Assembly: GCA_020629335.1 (NCBI GenBank)
Contig: JAHDDN010000331.1
Coordinates: 1-6,208, forward strand
Direction: 5' to 3'
DNA from: Chitinophagales bacterium
GTDB lineage: Bacteria; Bacteroidota; Bacteroidia; Chitinophagales; UBA2359
DNA length: 6,208 bases
A model generated the notes under the pieces. That model saw only the letters and a list, made by a program, of their open reading frames with translations. It had not been told where the DNA came from and did no database searches. A program made the position numbers and the translations under genes. Positions 1 to 4,922 of the stretch are shown in pieces. Within the stretch, counting starts at the first letter, position 1; each line of letters opens with the position of its first letter.

Positions 1-27
1 TAATGCGTAATGATGAATGATGAATTG
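1..27. repeat. Low-complexity ATGATGA-type tract
   Basis: The segment contains two adjacent copies of AATGATG (9-15 and 16-22) followed by AATT, preceded by TAATGCGT. It sits inside the partial dispersed element, in the position where the other copy (4651-4871) carries internal structured sequence. It may be one arm of a hairpin whose partner lies left of the window. No coding role is seen. Confidence 0.5.
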
Positions 28-70
28 TTTCGTGTAGGGCATTCGTATTTACAAGCGCATGGGCACGCCC
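1..70 (-). repeat. Partial copy of a dispersed structured intergenic element (head end)
   Basis: Read on the minus strand from position 70, this stretch begins GGGCGTGCCC, then ATGCGCTTGTAAAT, covering 70 down to 47. The same head occurs on the plus strand at 4651-4673, with one single-base gap and one substitution over 24 positions. Downstream of the head (46 to 1, minus sense) the two copies diverge. This one runs into a low-complexity tract at 27-1 and leaves the window, so its far end is not seen. It contains no open reading frame. It lies just upstream of the promoter of the first operon. The relationship to the second copy is directly visible; calling it one end of a mobile or REP-like element is inference. 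Confidence 0.6.
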
Positions 71-90
71 AAATGATATTTTAAATTGGC

Positions 91-122
91 TTTGTTATTG
101 AATGAGTTTTGTTGTATATTTA
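91..122 (+). promoter_or_regulatory. Probable Bacteroidota-type promoter for the lipoprotein/helical-repeat operon
   Basis: A TTTG (-33 box) at 91-94 is followed after 20 bases by TATATTTA at 115-122, one mismatch from the Bacteroidota -7 consensus TAnnTTTG. Transcription would begin near 128-130, leaving a leader of about 20 bases before the ATG at 148. No Shine-Dalgarno sequence precedes that ATG, which is normal for this phylum. Position and spacing fit, but AT-rich DNA gives chance matches. Confidence 0.5.
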
Positions 123-147
123 GAGCATACCGATCATCTCTCATCTT

Positions 148-1152
148 ATGCTCATACGTCTATTTGTTTTATTGATTTTATTATTGTCTGGGAGCTGTGA
201 GCCTACTAAGGAAGGAATGTCTGCTTCATTCTATCATTGGAAGGCCAAGGCGAAATTTACAGAGAAGATACAAGCAACACTGGAGGAGGCAAAGACCAGC
301 AAAATTTATCTGCATTATTTTGATGTTACTTCTGTAGAAGACCAGCCTTCTCATTGGTTTATTCATAATCCTACTTATGTGCTTAAAGAAGTAGAGGACG
401 ATTATAAAGATTATCGGATTGTTCCTGTTGTTTTTATTACGAACGAATCCTTAAAAAAAGGGACTCCTAAAATTTTAGCCACCAATATTAAGCGATTGAT
501 TGACGAAATCAGCTCTCATCATTTTAATCAATTGCATGGAGAAATCCAATTAGACTGCGATTGGACGGAATCGACTAAAGAATTATACTTTGAACTCATC
601 AAGCGTTTACAAAAACACTTTAGTGTTAGCTGCACGATTCGCTTGCATCAGATTAAATTTCAGAAACGAACGGGTATACCGCCTGTTGAGGAAGGGAGTT
701 TGATGCTTTATAATGTAGGCGCATTAACAGATCAAGAAAGCAATTCTATTTTGGAGTCAGATATTGTGAAACTCTACATTAATGACGAGAGTTCTTATCC
801 TTTGGAATTATCTTTGGCCTTACCGTTGTTTTCACAGACGGTTCTTAGAAGTAATCAACAGCAAATCAGATTGGTTAATGGGGTTGATCGAGCGGCCTTA
901 GACAATCATCCAAGCTATTTTAAATCTATCGGCACCAATCTATATGAAGTACAAAAAGACACTTTATGCTATGGTCATTATTTGTCTGATGGTTATCAAA
1001 TAGAATTAGAGCAGCTATCAGAAGAGGAGGTCATTAGCTCTTATCAAATCATACAGAATAGTCAGTTAAATATCTCTGAAATTATTTTTTATCATCTGGA
1101 TGATGAGGTCTTAAACAATATTAATTTCAGCAAAATACTAAATGCCTTATGA
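148..1152 (+). CDS. Putative envelope lipoprotein, uncharacterised, possibly TIM-barrel-like
   Basis: This encodes 334 residues. Residues 1-16 form a short hydrophobic signal after a single Arg, ending LLSGSC. Cys17 is a plausible lipidation site, although the lipobox (S-G-S-C) is not canonical; this suggests an outer- or inner-membrane lipoprotein facing the periplasm or surface. The mature part alternates predicted strands and helices. Notable segments are KIYLHYFDV (52-60), IVPVVFITN (91-99), EIQLDCDW (132-139, with D136 and D138), CTIRLHQIK (162-170) and YPLELSLALPLFS (217-229). This order resembles uncharacterised Bacteroidota proteins of the glycosidase-like (DUF3142-type) barrel group, where an acidic D-x-D strand is followed by a Y..L...L helix; I infer this from memory, and no catalytic activity can be claimed. 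The C-terminus has FYHLDDEVL (313-321). The stop overlaps the start of the next gene (ATGA), so the two are co-transcribed and probably translationally coupled. The ATG is supported by the signal peptide and the upstream promoter. Confidence 0.8.
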   Translation: MLIRLFVLLILLLSGSCEPTKEGMSASFYHWKAKAKFTEKIQATLEEAKTSKIYLHYFDVTSVEDQPSHWFIHNPTYVLKEVEDDYKDYRIVPVVFITNESLKKGTPKILATNIKRLIDEISSHHFNQLHGEIQLDCDWTESTKELYFELIKRLQKHFSVSCTIRLHQIKFQKRTGIPPVEEGSLMLYNVGALTDQESNSILESDIVKLYINDESSYPLELSLALPLFSQTVLRSNQQQIRLVNGVDRAALDNHPSYFKSIGTNLYEVQKDTLCYGHYLSDGYQIELEQLSEEEVISSYQIIQNSQLNISEIIFYHLDDEVLNNINFSKILNAL

Positions 1153-3470
1153 GAATCTTAGTTAGCCTATTATTGTTGGTATTTCCTATCGCTACGTTTG
1201 CTTGTGGGTGGGAACCGTCAGAAGATTTCTTCTACAACATCATGGATCAAAAAAGTATTTCTGCTAAGGATTATTATCCATTTTTAAGATCAGACTATGA
1301 GTATTTTTACTCTGATTATAAGGAGAGTACCTATGAAGATCATAAGGGTAATTTGGACTTATGGAAAACGACCTTAAGTACTTGGAGCAATGCCGACTTA
1401 ATGAGGGCTTTGACTACAAAATCACCTAACTCTTACAATAAATTGTGGAAAGGTAAAACTTCTTCTGCTGAGCTAGCCTCTAAAACATATATCGATTATG
1501 CTCGAAACTGTAGTAATTCTTTTGATTATAGAAGTCGTCGGTCATGGGATTATCAAGAGATTTTAAAGACTAAAGATATTGACCCTACGAATCTATTGAC
1601 AGAAGGAATCGCTTTATTCAAGTCTTGTGAAAATGAGTTATTGAAAATGCGTTATGCTTATCAGATTATTCGAATATTTCATTATAGTGGGCAACATGAA
1701 GATGCGGTCGTTTTCTTCCAAAATAATGTTGTGGATCAATTTCCTAAAAACGAAATGTATTATTACATTTTAGACCAAGTGGCTGGTTGTTATTATTCTT
1801 TGAAGGATTATGAAAAGGCCGCTTACCTATTTTTGAAAGTTTTCAATAATAGTATGGATCGAAAAAAGTCCGCTTTTACCAGCTATACTTTTTGTACTAA
1901 TAATGGGGCTGAAGGAAAATCTCATTTTGAAGAAACTTCAGATGAAGTAGGATTCATTGCCATGAAAAGCTTAAGGAGTTTTTCTGACGAAATAAATGGC
2001 CTCCATGAGTTATTTGCTATAGCGCCGAATGATAATAAAATGGAGTTGCTCTTTATGAGAGCTTTGAATAATACCGAAAGGGAGGTACTAAAAACTTATA
2101 TTGGAATGCAGGATGTAAAAATCCCGTCCGTTGATGGCAATCAATCTAATCGAATCACTGACTTACTCAACTTAACTAAAAAATCACTGAATTCGAATGA
2201 GGTGGATAATAAAGATTTTTGGCGACTATCTAACTCTTACCTGCACTTTTTAGCTAATAATATCCCTCAGGCTAAACAACAACTGCTCGGTGTTAAAAAA
2301 TATAAAAAACAGAAAGCCATTTTTGAGCATATTTATGAAGTATTTAGTTGGTCAAAAATGGATCCATCTAAGGAGAATTATTTAGAGTTTATAACAGAGA
2401 AAGATCTTGAATATAGTAGCGATAGATGGGATCGTCCAATGCCTGATTGGCAAGGAATGATATTAGACCAAGTCGCTCATTTATACTATCAAAATGGTGA
2501 ATATGCTAAAGCTTTTTTAGTGCATAATCCAATTGAGGTAATCCATGATATTTTCTCTCTTGATTTATTAGATGATTTGCTCGATTTTAATATGCAAGCG
2601 CCTAAAAATAATTTTGAGCAATTACTGGCTAAGAAGTTAGAAAAAAATGAACTGGGAATTACTGCTCAAGAATACATCACCTATTTCAAGGGGATTTACT
2701 ACTTACAACAAGGTAAGTCCGCTACCGCTTTGGATTACTTTAATGAGGTTTATGCGAGTACTGGATTAAGGGCTGATGATATTATAGACAACTCTATTTC
2801 ACCAAGAGTGTTTAGTAATAATGTAACAGAATGCTTTAATTGTCCAGAAGAAAATATCATGGAAGATGAAGTTTATTTAGCGGATGTGTTTAACTTCATT
2901 CAAGATGATTTTGGGAAAAGAGAGCTAGCCGAACATTTAGTTAAGTTAGATTCGCTCACGAAAGTAGAATTGCAGTGGAAACAAAAATTAGCTCATTATT
3001 TATTGGGGAATTACTATTTTAACATCACCAATACGGGCTATTTTAGAGGCACGCTTTCTGGGAAAGGCAGTCTGGCACATTATCGTTATTTCCCTTGGAG
3101 TTATGATCCAGATAATATTGCAGCTAAGTCCATCCCTAAAAGAAAAGGGTTTAATTTGTCTGACATTGGCAATCATTTCCAATCCGACAATGGCTTGGCA
3201 GAATTGGCTTTACAACACTACCAAGCGACGATAGATCTATCAGATGATGCAGAATTAAATGCTCGCTGTCTCTACCTAATGGCTAAGTGCGAGTTAAATC
3301 AACTTTATAACCAAAGTGATTATTATGATGGATATGATGGCACTGTCAATGAAAAAACGGAGGCGTTTAAAAAGAGTTTTAAAGTACTCAAAGACGAATA
3401 TGCTGATACGGAGTTTTATGATCTAATCATACAGGAGTGTAGCTTCTTTAGGCATTATACTAAGCTTTAA
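1149..3470 (+). CDS. Secreted helical-repeat (TPR-like) protein, uncharacterised Bacteroidota family
   Basis: This encodes 773 residues. A signal peptide (residues 1-18, MRILVSLLLLVFPIATFA) precedes CGWEP. Cleavage by signal peptidase I before Cys19 seems likely; a lipoprotein reading is weaker because T-F-A-C is a poor lipobox. Most of the protein is alpha-helical with TPR-like pairs: RYAYQIIRIFHYSGQHEDAV (168-187), AGCYYSLKDYEKAAYLFLKVF (212-232), VAHLYYQNGEYAKAF (442-456), GIYYLQQGKSATALDYF (515-531) and an AELALQHYQ / CLYLMAKCE pair (684-715). Other marks are a CFNC cysteine pair (562-565), LLGNYYFNIT (618-627) and a C-terminal YADTEFYDLIIQECSFFRHY (751-770). The CGW-x-P start, the RYAYQ-IIR motif and the last motif match what I recall of large hypothetical proteins in Bacteroidota, often next to a small lipoprotein as here. 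Its start ATG shares bases with the upstream stop. The role is probably periplasmic or surface protein interaction, in a complex with the upstream product; the biochemical function is unknown. There is no sign of frameshift. Confidence 0.85.
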   Translation: MRILVSLLLLVFPIATFACGWEPSEDFFYNIMDQKSISAKDYYPFLRSDYEYFYSDYKESTYEDHKGNLDLWKTTLSTWSNADLMRALTTKSPNSYNKLWKGKTSSAELASKTYIDYARNCSNSFDYRSRRSWDYQEILKTKDIDPTNLLTEGIALFKSCENELLKMRYAYQIIRIFHYSGQHEDAVVFFQNNVVDQFPKNEMYYYILDQVAGCYYSLKDYEKAAYLFLKVFNNSMDRKKSAFTSYTFCTNNGAEGKSHFEETSDEVGFIAMKSLRSFSDEINGLHELFAIAPNDNKMELLFMRALNNTEREVLKTYIGMQDVKIPSVDGNQSNRITDLLNLTKKSLNSNEVDNKDFWRLSNSYLHFLANNIPQAKQQLLGVKKYKKQKAIFEHIYEVFSWSKMDPSKENYLEFITEKDLEYSSDRWDRPMPDWQGMILDQVAHLYYQNGEYAKAFLVHNPIEVIHDIFSLDLLDDLLDFNMQAPKNNFEQLLAKKLEKNELGITAQEYITYFKGIYYLQQGKSATALDYFNEVYASTGLRADDIIDNSISPRVFSNNVTECFNCPEENIMEDEVYLADVFNFIQDDFGKRELAEHLVKLDSLTKVELQWKQKLAHYLLGNYYFNITNTGYFRGTLSGKGSLAHYRYFPWSYDPDNIAAKSIPKRKGFNLSDIGNHFQSDNGLAELALQHYQATIDLSDDAELNARCLYLMAKCELNQLYNQSDYYDGYDGTVNEKTEAFKKSFKVLKDEYADTEFYDLIIQECSFFRHYTKL

Positions 3471-3491
3471 AAACGTTGGAAGGTTGGAACT

Positions 3492-3505
3492 TTTTAACGT
3501 TAAAA
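3492..3505. repeat. Perfect 14-bp palindrome TTTTAACGTTAAAA
   Basis: TTTTAACGTTAAAA reads the same on both strands. A second AACGTT lies at 3472-3477, immediately after the stop codon of the helical-repeat gene, giving two AACGTT sites 18 bases apart. It could be an operator half-site pair, part of a weak 3'-end structure, or a remnant of AACGTT-word repeats. The palindrome is certain; any function is a guess. Confidence 0.5.
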
Positions 3506-3554
3506 CTTGACTACAATATGATTCCTTATATCAAAAGGGCTGAAACATAGGTCT

Positions 3555-3607
3555 TTAGATGACAGACCGCTTCGCTATTAGATGAGAGACTGCTCACTGC
3601 GTTCGCT
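3555..3607. repeat. Imperfect direct repeat, two units
   Basis: Unit one (3555-3576) is TTAGATGACAGACCGC followed by TTCGCT. Unit two (3578-3607) is TTAGATGAGAGACTGC, then eight extra bases (TCACTGCG), then TTCGCT. The 16-base cores match at 14 positions, and both units end in the same TTCGCT hexamer. It is more GC-rich than the surroundings and non-coding, consistent with a remnant of a dispersed intergenic repeat. It ends just upstream of the promoter of the 3676 gene. Confidence 0.55.
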
Positions 3608-3622
3608 GAAGGAGATTTTTAG

Positions 3623-3653
3623 TTTCTTACCAAAATATTATTTCTTATATTTG
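3623..3653 (+). promoter_or_regulatory. Probable Bacteroidota-type promoter for the 3676 gene
   Basis: TATATTTG at 3646-3653 matches the Bacteroidota -7 consensus TAnnTTTG exactly. After a 19-base spacer upstream, TTTC at 3623-3626 matches three of four bases of the -33 box TTTG. Transcription should start near 3658-3661. This matters for the gene start: an alternative in-frame TTG at 3655 would lie at or before the transcript's first base, whereas the ATG at 3676 follows an A-rich leader of about 15 bases. Confidence 0.6.
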
Positions 3654-3675
3654 CTTGTTCAAAAAACAAAAAACC

Positions 3676-4545
3676 ATGAGATTAAGTGAAGAAGAATATT
3701 ACCAATATTTGGCTATCCATCCAAAATTAATTTACTATGCAGGTAAAAAAATGCAATTGATTCCCTCATCGGCAACATTAGAAGAATTCTCAAATTATGC
3801 CGTTAAAGAAAAGCTCCCTAGTAGAGAGGCCCTGTATGATAATATTCATTTATTAGATGACTATTTAAAAGAGCATTCAGAAAACTTATCTGAGGAAGCA
3901 AAAGAGATCATAGAGGGTTTTAAGCATTTTAGGAGAGGTACCTTTTATATCGTTAAACTGACCAAAAAATATGCATATTTTTTGGGAGAGAAATATGTAT
4001 ATGGAGTCCATGCCTTGAATGATCCATTCGAAATGTTTTGGGGGAATAAGATGCCCGTAATGGTTAAAGCAACATTATTGCCTTATAAAGGAAAAATCAT
4101 TTATGATGGGATAATCTCAGAATATCCTATGTATTTTGGTAAAGGAATGGCAAGTTCGTTAAAAAACAACGCCACATTAGCGGAAGGTAAGTATGGACTC
4201 ATAACCGAATTGCCAGAAAAGGCCAATGATAATGTAGGACCAGAACAGGCATTACTATTATTGATGAAGACTAAATCTTCAAGAGAGCATAATTGGTACG
4301 AAATTGAGGGCTTATTGGAGGCTCATCCAGAATTAATACCAATTTATATAAAAGAATGGGGAAGAATAAATTCAAGGAATAAGAAAAAAGCAATAAGAGA
4401 AATGGGAATTAAAAAGCGCTGGTTTGCCATGTATAATGATACCATCATATTATCAGGTAAATCAGAAAAGGAATTGAGAATGGCAATGAGTGAAATAATT
4501 CCAGATGCTACAAAACGAGAAGGGGTTTATTATTTTAAAGTCTAA
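3676..4545 (+). CDS. Conserved hypothetical cytoplasmic protein with IIYDG / FGKG motifs
   Basis: The protein is 289 residues from the ATG at 3676. The frame stays open to a TTG at 3655 (296 residues), but that codon overlaps the promoter and the ATG is preferred. There is no signal peptide or membrane segment. An N-terminal helical part (1-80, rich in charged residues) leads to a mixed alpha/beta core: GTFYIVKLTKKYAYFL (88-103), YVYGVHALNDPFE (107-119), LLPYKGKIIYDGII (134-147), FGKGM (154-158) and KYGLITELPE (172-181). The C-terminal part has FAMYNDTIILSG (250-261) and ends VYYFKV. I recall the series 'YGV-L-DPFE ... LLPF-GKIIYDG ... FG-G ... YGIITSLP' in uncharacterised bacterial proteins, some fused to small zinc-binding modules; no Cys cluster is present here. 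The function is unknown. It appears monocistronic, convergent with the sulfatase gene and separated from it by a dispersed element. Confidence 0.85.
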   Translation: MRLSEEEYYQYLAIHPKLIYYAGKKMQLIPSSATLEEFSNYAVKEKLPSREALYDNIHLLDDYLKEHSENLSEEAKEIIEGFKHFRRGTFYIVKLTKKYAYFLGEKYVYGVHALNDPFEMFWGNKMPVMVKATLLPYKGKIIYDGIISEYPMYFGKGMASSLKNNATLAEGKYGLITELPEKANDNVGPEQALLLLMKTKSSREHNWYEIEGLLEAHPELIPIYIKEWGRINSRNKKKAIREMGIKKRWFAMYNDTIILSGKSEKELRMAMSEIIPDATKREGVYYFKV

Positions 4546-4650
4546 ACCTATATCGATTAGCATGAAAAAAGCAAATAAGTGAATGCCTTAATCATTATGG
4601 GACTGGCACATTGGGCTTTTGACCTATTTTACAAATTAATTTATTCATTA
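4546..4650. other. AT-rich intergenic spacer, nothing recognised
   Basis: Between the stop of the 3676 gene and the head of the dispersed element I see no gene, promoter or clear terminator. The only ATG-initiated frame of note, at 4562, ends after six codons. A seven-base word TTTACAA (4628-4634) could pair with TTGTAAA inside the element head (4666-4672), which may be chance. Confidence 0.5.
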
Positions 4651-4871
4651 GGGCGTCCCTTGCGCTTGTAAATTCAAGAGATAAGCAAGCATCAATTTAT
4701 CATAATGCATTAAACATGATACATTAGCCAAAGGCGCAAGGCGGGCTATCCGCTATTATGTGGCTAAAATAGTAATGGGTATTGGGTAGTGAGTATTGAG
4801 ACAAATTGTACTCACTACTTTATACCCAATACTCAATACTAACAAGCCACATATCGCTACTATCCCTATGC
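4651..4871 (+). repeat. Dispersed structured intergenic element, apparently complete copy
   Basis: The element starts GGGCGTCCC and ends CTATCCCTATGC. Its parts in order are as follows. First, an 8-bp stem CCTTGCGC (4658-4665) with GCGCAAGG (4734-4741), enclosing an AT-rich loop that holds a small TATCAT/ATGATA hairpin (4698-4721). Next, the single-stranded-looking core CGGGCTATCCGCT (4742-4754). Then a long second hairpin (4757-4853). Last, a CGCTACTATCCCTATGC tail (4855-4871) that echoes the TATCC of the core. The head recurs inverted at 47-70. The head / CGGGCTATCCGC / CTATCCCT layout resembles repeats I recall from other Bacteroidota intergenic regions, but I know no formal name. There is no coding capacity, so if mobile it must be mobilised in trans. 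It lies between two convergent genes, where insertion would be tolerated. Confidence 0.65.
4757..4853. repeat. Long imperfect hairpin built from GTATTGGGTA-type words
   Basis: The base is TATGTGGCT (4757-4765) pairing with AGCCACATA (4845-4853), 9 bp. Above it, AGTAATGGGTATTGGGTA (4771-4788) pairs with TACCCAATACTCAATACT (4823-4840), with one mismatch and one G-T over 18 bp. The tip is GTAGTGAG (4786-4793) against CTCACTAC (4811-4818); its first three bases compete with the stem below, so either pairing with a small bulge is possible. It could act as a bidirectional transcription barrier between the two convergent genes, although no T-run follows a GC-rich stem on either strand. Confidence 0.7.
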
Positions 4872-4922
4872 AGAATCATAAAATTGATCGGATGTTTTCT
4901 TTTGTAGCTTATTGCTTATCTG

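Larger units (their letters stand above)
3471..3645. other. Intergenic region with short repeats, no gene
   Basis: No open reading frame longer than about ten codons with an ATG is present. The region holds an AACGTT-containing tract (3471-3505), with the doubled word GTTGGAAG/GTTGGAAC at 3475-3490, and an imperfect direct repeat (3555-3607). No GC-rich hairpin followed by a T-run is seen, so a classical intrinsic terminator for the upstream operon cannot be named. Its right end contains the -33 part of the promoter of the next gene. Confidence 0.6.

Noticed and set aside
3000..3182. 60-codon frame on the minus strand
   Set aside because: It lies entirely within the helical-repeat gene, has no recognisable domain, and no promoter was seen for it; it is a shadow frame.
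4771..4840. Possible CRISPR-like or tandem repeat array
   Set aside because: The words (GTATTGGGTA, GTGAGTATTGAG) are short and irregular and are arranged as complementary arms of a hairpin, not as direct repeats with unique spacers.
4757..4853. Bidirectional intrinsic terminator for the convergent genes
   Set aside because: The stem is AT-rich with a long tip loop and no T-run follows it on either strand, so it does not meet the usual intrinsic terminator pattern; kept only as a hairpin.
4742..4871. tRNA or riboswitch in the convergent gap
   Set aside because: No cloverleaf, CCA end or known riboswitch core could be found, and the position between two 3' ends does not suit a cis-regulatory leader.
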